Notes under the pieces: model-generated | The model's database searches: none | The model's input: the letters and a program-made list of their open reading frames with translations, nothing else | Told to the model about the DNA's origin: nothing | Part shown: positions 1-8,556 of the stretch, piece by piece | How positions within the stretch are numbered: the first letter of the stretch is position 1 | How the letters are laid out: the number at the start of each line of letters is the position of its first letter | NCBI RefSeq assembly: GCF_000416965.1 | Contig: NZ_ATCL01000020.1 | Span: 124,001 to 188,000, forward strand | DNA from: Exiguobacterium chiriqhucha RW-2 | Lineage (GTDB): Bacteria; Bacillota; Bacilli; Exiguobacteriales; Exiguobacteriaceae | DNA length: 64,000 nt | Direction of reading: 5' to 3' | Translations under genes and position numbers: made by a program

Positions 1-2
1 TC

Positions 3-878
3 GCTTTCTCGGAGGCGATCAAGAAGCATCCGCGCGTGTTCTCGAACTTCTTCAGCTCGATGGCACTTGCGGGTGAGGCGAGCGGGAACTTGGAGGAGGC
101 GCTCGACCAAATCGGGCTCCAGCTCCAAAAACAATATGACGTCAAACGGAAAGTCATCTCAGCGTTGACGTATCCGCTTGTCGTCTCAATTGTCGCCATC
201 GGCGTTGTCGCCTTCCTCATGGTGAACGTCGTCCCGACGTTCGCGAGCATCTTCGGACAGCTCGGTGGGGAACTGCCGCTCATCACGCGTATCGTCGTCG
301 CCGTATCCGATTTCGTCGCCTCCTATTGGTGGCTCATCTTCGGTGGTGCCCTCATCGCCTTGCTTATCTTCACTTGGATGTTGAAGCGTGATAAGGAGCG
401 ATACGTCATTGATGGACTGCTGTTGAAGATGCCGATTTTTGGGCCTATCGTCCTAAAGTCTCAAATCGCGTTACTGACGAGAAGTTTGGCCGTCTTGCTT
501 CAAGCGGCGGTCCCGATTTTATCGGCGATTGAGATCACCGAGAAGATCGTCTCGAACCGTGTCATCCGTAAAGGTCTTGCTCAAGCACGCAAGATGATGG
601 CACAAGGAATTCCACTCCATGAACCGCTCGAACGGAACGATAGCTTTCCACCGCTCATGACGCAAATGATTGCGGTCGGCGAGGAGAGCGGGGATTTGGA
701 CTCGATGTTGAACGAGGTCGCGGAGTTTTATGAGACCGAGGTCGAGACGACGACAGACCGCCTGAAATCAATCATCGAGCCGCTGTTGATCGTCGTCTTG
801 GCGAGCATCGTCGGGGTCATCGTTATCGCGATTGTCGTCCCGATGTTCCAAATTTATGGCGATATCCAAAATCAGTAG
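3..878 (+). CDS. pilC: Type IV pilus inner-membrane platform protein PilC (5' truncated by window edge)
   Basis: Inner-membrane platform protein of the type IV pilus (GspF/PilC family); it couples the assembly ATPase to pilin insertion. The reading frame is open from base 3, ahead of the first in-frame GTG at 36, so the gene starts outside the window. What remains holds the end of the first T2SSF domain, a membrane stretch after YDVKRKVISALTYP, and a complete second T2SSF domain starting at LKSQIALLTRSLAVLL and containing GEESGDLDSML. It ends with a hydrophobic helix (IVVLASIVGVIVIAIVVPMF). The pilin, prepilin peptidase and PilM/N/O genes follow on the same strand, which supports a pilus rather than a secretion or competence assignment. 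ComGB is the main alternative. Confidence 0.9.
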   Translation, partial: AFSEAIKKHPRVFSNFFSSMALAGEASGNLEEALDQIGLQLQKQYDVKRKVISALTYPLVVSIVAIGVVAFLMVNVVPTFASIFGQLGGELPLITRIVVAVSDFVASYWWLIFGGALIALLIFTWMLKRDKERYVIDGLLLKMPIFGPIVLKSQIALLTRSLAVLLQAAVPILSAIEITEKIVSNRVIRKGLAQARKMMAQGIPLHEPLERNDSFPPLMTQMIAVGEESGDLDSMLNEVAEFYETEVETTTDRLKSIIEPLLIVVLASIVGVIVIAIVVPMFQIYGDIQNQ

Positions 879-1020
879 AAACTTTTTATTTATTTGCAGA
901 TTTGTATCTTTTCAATCCTATTTTTTGAATGTATAGTAAAATTGTTCTACTTATTATTAGGTCAAAGGTAATGCATGCAGCACACAACACAGCAAAACAC
1001 ACAAAAGGGGAGAATGAATC

Positions 1021-1521
1021 ATGTTAGAGAAAATGAAAATGATTTGGCAAGATGCCAAACAATTGAAAGATGAGCGCGGACTCACACTCGTCGAGTTGCT
1101 CGTCGTCGTCGTTATCTTGGGGATTATCGCAGCAATCGCCGTTGTCGCAATCGGTGGAATTATCGAGAACTCGAAGAAGGATGCGATGGTTGCCGATGCG
1201 AAGCAGATGGTGAGTGCGGCGAAACTATATACTGCGTCAAATCCGGTTTCTGCTGAAACTACTATGAAATTTGCAGGCAGTACAGGAACGGTTGATGGTA
1301 CTCAATATGTTGACAATTTAAAAGATCCATTTACTGATAACTCTACTTATACAACTGCTTATGTAACAATTAAACCAGCAACAAGTGGTAAATATACTTA
1401 TGCTGTAAATGTTGTAGGAAGTAAATTTACTTTAGCAGCAGATAATGAGTCAGCAGTTAAGAAAGCAACTCTTTCTACTACACAAAGCGCAGGTACGGGC
1501 ACTGGTACTGGCGGAAATTAA
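1021..1521 (+). CDS. Type IV major pilin-like protein with prepilin signal
   Basis: Small pilin of 166 residues. A positively charged leader of 20 residues ends in DERG, followed by mature LTLVELLVVVVILGIIAA: the class III signal cut by the prepilin peptidase, with the conserved Glu at mature position 5. The hydrophobic helix would form the pilus core. The C-terminal half is rich in T, A and S and ends SAGTGTGTGGN. Bases up to about 1235 have the GC-rich codon use of the neighbours, while about 1240-1500 is clearly AT-rich, as if the variable head had been replaced by recombination. A terminator follows, so this abundant subunit may be expressed above the downstream genes. A good Shine-Dalgarno (AGGGGAGAATGAATC) precedes the ATG. 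Confidence 0.85.
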   Translation: MLEKMKMIWQDAKQLKDERGLTLVELLVVVVILGIIAAIAVVAIGGIIENSKKDAMVADAKQMVSAAKLYTASNPVSAETTMKFAGSTGTVDGTQYVDNLKDPFTDNSTYTTAYVTIKPATSGKYTYAVNVVGSKFTLAADNESAVKKATLSTTQSAGTGTGTGGN

Positions 1522-1530
1522 TTTATTCTT

Positions 1531-1577
1531 CCGGCTGGCGCTGGGCACTCGCTCAGCCTAGCCGGTTTTCTTTTTTT
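1531..1577 (+). terminator. Rho-independent terminator after the pilin gene
   Basis: CCGGCT pairs with AGCCGG, extended by GCTG/CAGC and GC/GC with two G-U pairs and one bulged C. The stem is followed by TTTTCTTTTTTT. It separates the pilin transcript from the prepilin peptidase gene. Confidence 0.85.
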
Positions 1578-1610
1578 GGCATATACTTACAAGTAAGGAA
1601 GTGACCTTGA

Positions 1611-2363
1611 TTGGTTGAACTTATTGGACTCATTTATAGCCTCGTCCTCGGGGCCGTCATCACGTCATTCACGAACGTCGTCGGGCTCCGCGTGCCACGC
1701 AAACAGTCCATCGTCACACCGCGCTCGCACTGTCCGTCATGTGGACACGTCTTATCCGCTTGGGAACTGATTCCGGTCTTCGGTTACGTGTTCCTGCGCG
1801 GGAAATGCCGCGGCTGTGGCGGGCGGATCGCGCCGACGTACCCGCTGTTTGAACTGCTCGGAGCGGTCGGTTACGCCTATAGCTTCTGGCTGTATGGCTT
1901 TAGCCTCACGACGCTTCTCGCCTTCGTCTTCTTATCGACGCTCCTCGCCTTGGCGATGTCGGATTTGTCGACGATGCTCGTCCCGAACGTGATTCTCATG
2001 TTCACGGCACCGATCCTCATGTTGCTCGCCTATAGCGCGGGTGTGGTCTGGTGGAGCCCGATTGCCGGGGCTGCACTCGGTTTCGCTGTCCTCGCCACCG
2101 TTTTTTTCGTCTCCAAGGGGGGACTTGGGGCCGGCGATGTCAAACTATTTACAGTAATCGGGCTCGTCCTCGGGCCGCGCGACGTCCTCGTCGCACTCTT
2201 TTTATCGAGCTTGATTGGCGCGATCGTCGGATTGACGCTCATCGGCTTGAAACGGATGAATCGCAAACAGCCGATTCCGTTCGTGCCGTCGATCGCACTC
2301 GGCACGATGCTGACGTTTTGGTTCAGCGAACGCTTCTTTGATTGGTATTTTGATTTGATGTAG
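1611..2363 (+). CDS. pilD: Prepilin peptidase / N-methyltransferase PilD
   Basis: Bifunctional membrane aspartyl protease (A24, TFPP/GxGD type) that removes the pilin leader and methylates the new N-terminus. The cytoplasmic zinc-type loop has two cysteine pairs, C41xxC44 and C66xxC69 (CPSCGH and CRGCGG). The catalytic aspartates are D118 (ALAMSDL) and D176 in GAGDVKL. About eight hydrophobic segments fill the 250 residues, normal for the family. The start is a TTG preceded by AAGGAAGTGACC. The gene lies between the pilin terminator and pilM in the pilus operon. ComC of competence systems is the same family, but the neighbours point to pili. Confidence 0.93.
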   Translation: MVELIGLIYSLVLGAVITSFTNVVGLRVPRKQSIVTPRSHCPSCGHVLSAWELIPVFGYVFLRGKCRGCGGRIAPTYPLFELLGAVGYAYSFWLYGFSLTTLLAFVFLSTLLALAMSDLSTMLVPNVILMFTAPILMLLAYSAGVVWWSPIAGAALGFAVLATVFFVSKGGLGAGDVKLFTVIGLVLGPRDVLVALFLSSLIGAIVGLTLIGLKRMNRKQPIPFVPSIALGTMLTFWFSERFFDWYFDLM

Positions 2364-2375
2364 GGGGAAACCAGC

Positions 2376-4019
2376 ATGAGCCGGTCTATAGAGAAAGGAA
2401 CGGTCGCGTATTTCTCGTTCGATGCGCTCAGCATCCACGGGGCCGTGATTAAACAAGGCGTGTTCAAGCGTAGCGCCTCCGTCCAATTGGCGAAAGGCGC
2501 CTACGTGGGGGGACGGATTGAAGACGAGAACGCATTCGGTCTCGCCTTCGATGAACTGTGCCGTAAACTGAAAGTACGAAAAGGGATGGTCTGTGCCGTC
2601 GATATGGCCGAGACCGAAGTGTTGTCCCGTAAAGTCGAGATTCCATCGACGATTCCGAAAGATGAGATTCGCGGCTATCTGTTCATGGAGATCGGCAGCT
2701 CGATCATCTTGCCGTTCGACGACGTCGCCTTCGACTACGAGGTGCTCGGCGAGACGGACACGAAGACCGAGGTCATGCTCCACGCCGTCTCGGTCGATTT
2801 GACGAAAGCCATCCGCGCTTACATGAAAAAACGAGGATTCCAATTGAAGAAAATCGTTCCACGCCCGGTCGCGATTGCGAACGGCGTGAGCCGACTCGAG
2901 ACACTCGACCCGCTCAAATCGACGCTCCTCTGGCACGTGACACCGTTCGCGCACCAGTTGCTCGTTCTCGAGGAAGGGCAAGTCCGGTTCATCCGGGCCA
3001 TCGAGACCGACCTCCCGTACCGCGCCGAGACGACGGATGGAATCATCACGTATACATATAGCGGCTCGAAGGAGACGCTTGCGACGCAGACGGACGAGTG
3101 GTTGAACGAACTCGCACGCTTCCTCGACTTCTATCGCTACTCGCTCCGGACGGACGGACGTCCGATTGACGAGTTGCTCGTCTCGGGGACGGTTCCGAAC
3201 CTCGACGACCTCGTCCGGACGATTGAAAGCGAGGCGATGGTGCCGGTCAAACGCATCGACGACCCGCTCCCGCTCTCTCACGCGACACCGTTGTCGCACC
3301 AGATGTTGCCGCTCCTCGGAATGGCGACGCTCGACAAAGAGCACGACGCCAACTTCATCAACTCGACCGATGTGACACTCCGGTGGCCGATTATCGCGAG
3401 CCTGCTCGCGCTGTTGATTGGCGGCGGGGCGACCGGTTACTTGTTCTATGAAGTGAACGAATTGAAGCAGAACGAGGCTCAGATCGAAGAACAGTTGCAG
3501 CTCGTTCGCATCTATCAGACCGAGCAAGTGAACTCGAAGGGGCAGCAAGTCCTATCGCTCGACCAGACGGTGACGGCGCTCACGGCCGAAGAGAAGTTGG
3601 CCGTGCCAGCACTACGGGCCTTGACGGAACAACTGCCACCGACGGGCTACGTGTTGACGTATAACTACGCCGACGGTTCGCTGATGAGCGTGCGCACCCA
3701 GTTCGAGACGCTCGCCGATTTGAATGTGTTCCAACGCTCGCTCTTGAACGACGTACGGTTTGAGAACGTCAAACTGCTCGGCGTGACGACCGAGACGAAA
3801 GCGGAGACGGAACAGGAAGAGACGGATACCGAAACGGATTCGACGCTGTCGCCGAGTGTGCTCGATTCGACAGACGAACCGCTCCCACGGTACATCGGCG
3901 AGTTCACCTTCACGTTCATCGATGCCGAACCGGAGACGCCGGAAGGGGAGAGCCCAGATGGTGAGACACCGGACGGCGAGACGGAAGAGACGACCGATGA
4001 GGAGGTGGTGAGCGAATGA
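2376..4019 (+). CDS. pilM: PilM-PilN fusion, type IV pilus alignment subcomplex
   Basis: The first 330 or so residues are an actin-like PilM domain of the cytoplasmic alignment complex. Residues about 337-358 form one membrane helix (IIASLLALLIGGGATGYLFY). A short coiled coil and a periplasm-type domain typical of PilN follow, with LLNDVRFENVKLLGV near residue 470. In most bacteria PilM and PilN are separate proteins joined by the short PilN N-terminal peptide; here they are one chain of 547 residues. The last 80 residues are acidic and low in complexity (repeats of DGETPDGETEETT). The stop overlaps the start of pilO (ATGA), so translation is probably coupled. Confidence 0.85.
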   Translation: MSRSIEKGTVAYFSFDALSIHGAVIKQGVFKRSASVQLAKGAYVGGRIEDENAFGLAFDELCRKLKVRKGMVCAVDMAETEVLSRKVEIPSTIPKDEIRGYLFMEIGSSIILPFDDVAFDYEVLGETDTKTEVMLHAVSVDLTKAIRAYMKKRGFQLKKIVPRPVAIANGVSRLETLDPLKSTLLWHVTPFAHQLLVLEEGQVRFIRAIETDLPYRAETTDGIITYTYSGSKETLATQTDEWLNELARFLDFYRYSLRTDGRPIDELLVSGTVPNLDDLVRTIESEAMVPVKRIDDPLPLSHATPLSHQMLPLLGMATLDKEHDANFINSTDVTLRWPIIASLLALLIGGGATGYLFYEVNELKQNEAQIEEQLQLVRIYQTEQVNSKGQQVLSLDQTVTALTAEEKLAVPALRALTEQLPPTGYVLTYNYADGSLMSVRTQFETLADLNVFQRSLLNDVRFENVKLLGVTTETKAETEQEETDTETDSTLSPSVLDSTDEPLPRYIGEFTFTFIDAEPETPEGESPDGETPDGETEETTDEEVVSE

Positions 4020-4723
4020 AACGCTCGACGATTTATTTGATTTTCACAATCTGTTTGTTCGCGGCCATCGCCGTACCTTCTTATTTCGGTTACCAGTATT
4101 TCATCCACCAAGGCAACGTCAAGTCGCTCGAACGGGAACTGTCGCTCGAACAGACGAAGCTCGAACTGTTGCGCCAAGAAGGCGAAGTCGTCGACGTCGC
4201 CGATTCGCAGCGCCTGCAGACGCGTGTCCCGACCGAAGCAGCCCTCGACACGGTCGTCGAGACGCTGTCCCAGGCGAGCCAACTGTCTGACGTTCGCGTG
4301 ACGAGCATCGCTTTCGCCGACGGCATCATCGCTGAATCGGAAGTACCAGAAGACATCGACGAGCCAGAACCGAACGATGTGAGTGCGACGGCTGAACCGG
4401 TCGAACCGGTTGAAATCACGCCGGTCAACGCCTCATCGGTCCGCTCGACGGTGTCGCTCCAAGCGGACACGTACGAGTCGCTCGTCCTGTTCCTTGAGTC
4501 GGTCGAGTCGATGAACCGGATTCACATCTTGCGCACGGTCCAATTTACTGGACCTACGGAGACGGGACCGAACACGACCGAGACGGTTGAGCCGCTCGAC
4601 TTCACGGTCGAACTCGACGCGTTCTATCGCCCGGACCTCGATCAACTCGTCGAAGACCGCTACGTACCGGCTCAGACGTTCACACCGAAAGACATCCCGG
4701 TGTACGACTATACGACACCGTGA
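4016..4723 (+). CDS. pilO: Type IV pilus assembly protein PilO-like
   Basis: A 235-residue protein with a single N-terminal membrane helix (residues about 5-25), a coiled coil (NVKSLERELSLEQTKLELLRQ) and a C-terminal alpha/beta domain, the architecture of PilO. PilO dimerises with PilN and links the cytoplasmic PilM ring to the pilus machine; here its partner domain is the C-terminal half of the upstream fusion. A linker rich in E, P and V (about residues 108-135) separates coil and domain. Sequence conservation in this family is low, so the call rests on architecture, the ATGA overlap with pilM-N and operon position. A terminator follows directly. Confidence 0.8.
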   Translation: MKRSTIYLIFTICLFAAIAVPSYFGYQYFIHQGNVKSLERELSLEQTKLELLRQEGEVVDVADSQRLQTRVPTEAALDTVVETLSQASQLSDVRVTSIAFADGIIAESEVPEDIDEPEPNDVSATAEPVEPVEITPVNASSVRSTVSLQADTYESLVLFLESVESMNRIHILRTVQFTGPTETGPNTTETVEPLDFTVELDAFYRPDLDQLVEDRYVPAQTFTPKDIPVYDYTTP

Positions 4724-4728
4724 CCTCA

Positions 4729-4758
4729 CGTCCCTTCGAAAAGAAGGGGCGTTTTTTT
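4729..4758 (+). terminator. Terminator of the pilus operon
   Basis: CGTCCCTTC, loop GAAAA, GAAGGGGCG, then a run of seven T. It closes the pilC-pilO transcription unit ahead of maf. Confidence 0.9.
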
Positions 4759-4861
4759 GAGGCGTCTTGGATTGTAAACGCCTGCCCGTTTGCCTACAAT
4801 CGACAGTGAAGTGTGATACGGAAAAGAAGCCCGTTACGCACATATGGAAGGAGTCGTTACA

Positions 4862-5449
4862 ATGAAACCAACACAGAAACGTGTCATCCTCGCCTCGATG
4901 TCGCCACGGCGGACCGAGCTGTTGAGCCAGGCCGGGATCAGTCATGAGGTTATCCCATCTAACGTCATCGAAGGAACGAACGGACGGGAACATCCGGAAG
5001 AGTACGTCGGACGCCTCGCCCGCGAGAAAGCGATGGACGTCGCCCGCGACAACCGCGACGCCATCGTCATCGGCTCGGATACGGTCGTCGTCTTAGACGG
5101 GACGATTTTAGAGAAGCCGAAAGACCGTGACGACGCGCGGGACATGCTGCAACGGCTTTCGGGAGCGACGCATGAAGTGCTCACCGGCGTCAGCATCATC
5201 GGCCCCGAGCGACAGGACTTGTTCGTCACGACGACGCACGTCACGTTCATCGACATCCCGGACGCGTGGCTCGACGGCTACCTCGATTCAACGGAGCCTT
5301 ATGACAAGGCCGGTGCCTATGGGATTCAAGGGTCGGGCGGTCTGTTCGTCGAACGGCTCGAAGGAGACTTTTATAACGTCGTCGGTCTACCAATCCGTCC
5401 ACTCGTCGAGACGCTCGAACGACACGGGGTATCGCCGCGCTTTCTGTGA
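4862..5449 (+). CDS. maf: Maf-like nucleoside triphosphate pyrophosphatase
   Basis: House-cleaning nucleotide pyrophosphatase of the Maf/YhdE family, cytoplasmic. In this family it hydrolyses dTTP/UTP and modified nucleotides to the monophosphate, and it has been linked to septum control. The family signature ASMSPRRTELL is at the N-terminus, IGSDTVVVLDG holds the catalytic Asp, and the C-terminal YDKAGAYGIQG is typical. The ATG at 4862 is chosen over the in-frame ATG at 4844 because AAGGAG sits between them as the ribosome site; the product is then 195 residues. The stop TGA overlaps the region upstream of radC, and maf-radC-mreB order is standard in Bacillales. Confidence 0.93.
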   Translation: MKPTQKRVILASMSPRRTELLSQAGISHEVIPSNVIEGTNGREHPEEYVGRLAREKAMDVARDNRDAIVIGSDTVVVLDGTILEKPKDRDDARDMLQRLSGATHEVLTGVSIIGPERQDLFVTTTHVTFIDIPDAWLDGYLDSTEPYDKAGAYGIQGSGGLFVERLEGDFYNVVGLPIRPLVETLERHGVSPRFL

Positions 5450-5478
5450 ATGAAGCGAAAGTTGGTGAAGGAATGACC

Positions 5479-6102
5479 ATGGTGCTCGACCGAAGTGTTG
5501 AATCCGCGATCGCCCGGCTGCTCCAAATCGGGGGCAGGGGTGGCGACCCGCACGAGACGGCCCGACGGCTGTCCGACGTATATCCGACGCTCCGGGCGCT
5601 GTCGCAGGCGTCTGTGAGCGACCTCTGTCAAATCGAGGGCATGACGAAGAAGAAAGCCGAGCAGTTGCTCGCGGCGTTTGCAATCGGTCTCCGTTACGTC
5701 GAGGAACCGAAAATGGAGACGCCGACGATTCGTTCGCCGCAGGACGCCTATGAACTGCTTCGTGATGAACTCCGACTGTTGAATCAGGAACATTTCATTT
5801 GCCTGTATTTGAACACGAAGAACCAGCTCATCGCCCGGAAGACGCTGTTCGTCGGTGGGCTCAATTCATCGATCGTCCATCCGCGCGACGTGTTCCGGGA
5901 GGCGCTCAAACTGTCGGCGGCGTGCTTCATCGCCGTGCACAATCATCCGAGCGGGGACGCGACACCGAGCCGGGAAGACATCGAGGTGTCGGAACGGCTC
6001 GTCGAGGCGGGCCATATCGTCGGCATCGCTTGTCTCGACCACGTCATCATCGGGGAGGACCATTACGTCAGCATGAAGCAACGGGGATATATGAATGGAT
6101 GA
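5479..6102 (+). CDS. radC: RadC family (UPF0758) JAB-domain protein
   Basis: The C-terminal JAB/MPN metalloprotease-like domain shows HNHPSGDATPS and a downstream Asp, the zinc-ligand pattern. The N-terminal part has helix-hairpin-helix character (QIEGMTKKKAEQLLAAF). Its molecular role is unsettled, and the old link to DNA repair is not well supported. The start is uncertain: GTG 5446, ATG 5473 and ATG 5479 are in frame, and GAAGGA best fits ATG 5479. With that start the family's usual N-terminal RPREKLL...LSDAELLA segment is partly absent, so the protein is slightly short. The gene overlaps or abuts maf and ends at a clear terminator that marks the edge of the AT-rich island. Confidence 0.88.
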   Translation: MVLDRSVESAIARLLQIGGRGGDPHETARRLSDVYPTLRALSQASVSDLCQIEGMTKKKAEQLLAAFAIGLRYVEEPKMETPTIRSPQDAYELLRDELRLLNQEHFICLYLNTKNQLIARKTLFVGGLNSSIVHPRDVFREALKLSAACFIAVHNHPSGDATPSREDIEVSERLVEAGHIVGIACLDHVIIGEDHYVSMKQRGYMNG

Positions 6103-6111
6103 AGAATGGAG

Positions 6112-6144
6112 AGCAGGCATAGACATGTCTGCTTTTTGTTTTTC
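6112..6144 (+). terminator. Terminator after radC
   Basis: AGCAGGCAT pairs with ATGTCTGCT (one G-U), followed by TTTTGTTTTTCT. Base composition changes to AT-rich just downstream. Confidence 0.85.
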
Positions 6145-6300
6145 TAAAGCTGACGCGACTGTATGATGTTCTGAAGTTACATTAGGTCTTCATTCTTTAA
6201 ATCCCTTAATAGAATTTTATAGTGTAGTTAAGTAGTAATAAGTTTTATACAATAAATAGAGATATAGTTATTGGAACAACGTAATTGAAAGGAGCTAAAG

Positions 6301-7908
6301 ATGGAAACAAAACGTATTTCATTACTCAAAGAAAAAAATGAGTTTCCCATTATATTTATTGGGGCAGGAATGTCTAAAAGATTTCTAAAAGGCTATCCTT
6401 CATGGGAAGAATTATTAGAAAGACTCTGGAAAGAGGCATTAGAAGATAATTTTTATGGGAAGCTAAATCTTATAAGGGATGAAATATTAGGGGAAAAGCA
6501 TGATATTGAAAGCCGAGAATTAAATCATCTTATCAATATAAAAATGGGCACGATTATAGAATCGAAGTTTAATAGTCTCTTTTATAACGAAAAAATTTTG
6601 ATTGATGGATTTACTACCAGAGAGGCTTACCATCAGAAAATTTCTCCACTGAAAGTAAGAATCTCTCAGTTATTCGCTACAGGTGAATTGATTACAGGAA
6701 AAGAAAACGAATATGAGATGTTTAAAAAAATGTTAGCAAAATCTCAGATAATATTAACGACGAATTATGATGACTTTATTGAGAAGTCTTATAATGAATC
6801 TAGCCCTGTTCCAATCACCAAATTTATAGGTCAAAAAGGTTTTTTCAGTGAGAACTTTGGTTACTCTGAACTTTTCAAATTACATGGTTGTATCGAAGTG
6901 CCAGCGGATATAATTTTGTCTGAAAAGGACTATGAGAAATTTGACAAGAATTCCAATCTAATTAGCGCAAAAGTTATTTCGCTAATGTTGAAATCACCTA
7001 TTATATTTTTAGGATATTCACTAACGGATTTAAATGTCAGAAAGATAATCAAAGATTTAACATCATCTTTAAATGAAGCCGAACTAGAAATATTAGAAAA
7101 AAGAATGATTTTGATTGAAAGAAAAGAAGGAGAACAATCATTTGAAGAAATAACTATAAACGATTCAGATTTAGGTTGTAAATTATCAGTAATAAGAACG
7201 GATAATTACGCTAAAATATTTGAGGAGATTTCAAAGATAAATCAGGGTCTAGCTCCTTCAGAGGTGAGAAGATATTATCATGTTATGAGAGAGTTAGTAG
7301 TTGATCGTGGTAAGAAAGGGGCTTTAAAATCATTACTGATTGCACCAGAGGGTCTTGAATCGATTTCAAAAAATATTGAGAATAGTAATGTCGTAATTGG
7401 ATTTGGAGATGATAAGTATATCTTCCAAATTCCTGATTTGATTACTTACTGCTATGATTACATTTCTGAAAGTTTTGAAATAAACACTGACATTTCTCTG
7501 AGGTTCATTCTTTTGCAAAATGGCAATGCGAGGATACCTGCTTCGTATTATTTAAAAGATGAATTAATAGACAGTAGTACATTACATCCAACTGAAAAAC
7601 AGAAATTGTTACAAAGAAAAGAACGACTGATTGACTTTAAGAAGCATTATGACGCTGTTATTACTTCTCAGGTAATCCTTCATGATGCGAGAAACTTAAA
7701 TCAAATCATTTCGTTAGCTAAATCCAAATTGGTAAATCAAGACAAGGTGTACGAAACAATCTCATCAAATATCAATCGATTAAACATGAACGAGGTAAAG
7801 GATTATATTCTAAATATTCTGGATGAGAAAAGAGTAAGCGGAGATATTCACTTGAGTACCCCACTAAGAAGACTTATATTACTTTATGATTTGAAAAAAA
7901 ACTATTAA
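6301..7908 (+). CDS. SIR2-domain protein, candidate anti-phage NADase effector
   Basis: The N-terminal 250 or so residues carry a SIR2-like (SIR2_2 type) Rossmann fold: IIFIGAGMS at 17-25 for NAD binding, PSWEELLERL, TTNYDDFIE near 153 with the Asn-Asp of the active site, LHGCIEVP near 194 with the candidate catalytic His, and FLGYSLTDLNV near 236. The remaining 280 residues match no domain I recognise; they are not an obvious SLOG/STALD domain as in ThsA. Proteins of this type in defence islands often deplete NAD+ on phage infection; that role here is inference. The gene is AT-rich and has a good ribosome site (GAAAGGAG). It is followed by a hairpin and no tightly linked partner gene. Confidence 0.72.
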   Translation: METKRISLLKEKNEFPIIFIGAGMSKRFLKGYPSWEELLERLWKEALEDNFYGKLNLIRDEILGEKHDIESRELNHLINIKMGTIIESKFNSLFYNEKILIDGFTTREAYHQKISPLKVRISQLFATGELITGKENEYEMFKKMLAKSQIILTTNYDDFIEKSYNESSPVPITKFIGQKGFFSENFGYSELFKLHGCIEVPADIILSEKDYEKFDKNSNLISAKVISLMLKSPIIFLGYSLTDLNVRKIIKDLTSSLNEAELEILEKRMILIERKEGEQSFEEITINDSDLGCKLSVIRTDNYAKIFEEISKINQGLAPSEVRRYYHVMRELVVDRGKKGALKSLLIAPEGLESISKNIENSNVVIGFGDDKYIFQIPDLITYCYDYISESFEINTDISLRFILLQNGNARIPASYYLKDELIDSSTLHPTEKQKLLQRKERLIDFKKHYDAVITSQVILHDARNLNQIISLAKSKLVNQDKVYETISSNINRLNMNEVKDYILNILDEKRVSGDIHLSTPLRRLILLYDLKKNY

Positions 7909-7918
7909 AAAACAGAAA

Positions 7919-7961
7919 GGGGAAAGACGCCTAACCGCATAAGCGATTGCCATCTTTCCCA
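7919..7961 (+). repeat. Inverted repeat / hairpin downstream of the SIR2 gene
   Basis: GGGAAAGA (7920-7927) pairs with TCTTTCCC (7953-7960), and the loop contains a smaller CGCATAAGCG hairpin. It starts a few bases after the SIR2 stop and could end that transcript, but no T-run follows, so it may be an mRNA-stabilising hairpin or a mobile-element end. Confidence 0.4.
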
Positions 7962-8046
7962 ACGTTTCTAAATAAAATATACAATAAAATAACGTTACAA
8001 ACAATAAAAAAGTTGCATTTTTGCAAGGAACTTAAAAAGGTAGATA

Positions 8047-8181
8047 CTAAATAGGGTTGTTAGATTCTCGAAGATATTTCTTGAAGCGGCGATGATTGTA
8101 GTACTCGATTTAGCGCTCGAATTCCTCTACCTCAGAAAATTCGAGGGGATGGGCAACGTCTAACAAAAATTGAGCACTCAT
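8047..8181 (-). pseudogene. IS3-family transposase C-terminal relic
   Basis: Reading the minus strand from 8181 gives a 45-codon frame with an in-frame TAA at codon 24. The residues around it, HPLEFSEVEEFER, stop, IEYYNHRRFKKYL, resemble the end of the DDE integrase domain of IS3/IS150 transposases, where a YIEYYNxxR motif precedes the C-terminus. No upstream catalytic DDE segment remains. It is a degraded fragment that supports past insertion-sequence activity in the island. The match is short, so a chance resemblance is not excluded. Confidence 0.45.
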
Positions 8182-8556
8182 CTATTACTACAACTATCGA
8201 TGTATCAAAAAACATCTAAAAATCTGAGTTCGGTGTAATAATAAATTCAGATCCTTGAGGTTGCCGGACAAATCAATCAATGTCTAACTTATTTGTAGCA
8301 TTTCATACTTCTTAGGTTTTCATTTTTGAAAAAAGTCTATCTTGCAACCTGAAACACCACATTATATAAAGTTAAAGTAATTTTTTATAATAAGCTTTTA
8401 GACATTGGATTTTATATTATAAATAATAAGGAATGTTAAAAGAATATATGAGGCCATTGTTAGGTATTTAGGTACCTTAAAAAGGAACTCGCTACGACAT
8501 GAAGTAATTAAAGTTAACCTAAATTTCATGTCCAATTATTTGGTGATGATGATTAC
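8182..8556. other. AT-rich intergenic stretch without recognisable gene
   Basis: No open frame with convincing codon use or ribosome site on either strand. It lies between the transposase relic and the orphan membrane gene and probably represents decayed mobile DNA. Confidence 0.5.

Noticed and set aside
2202-3548. Long minus-strand open frame opposite pilM-N
   Set aside because: Arg/His/Glu-rich translation without motifs, no ribosome site, and fully opposite a recognised gene; a GC-codon shadow.
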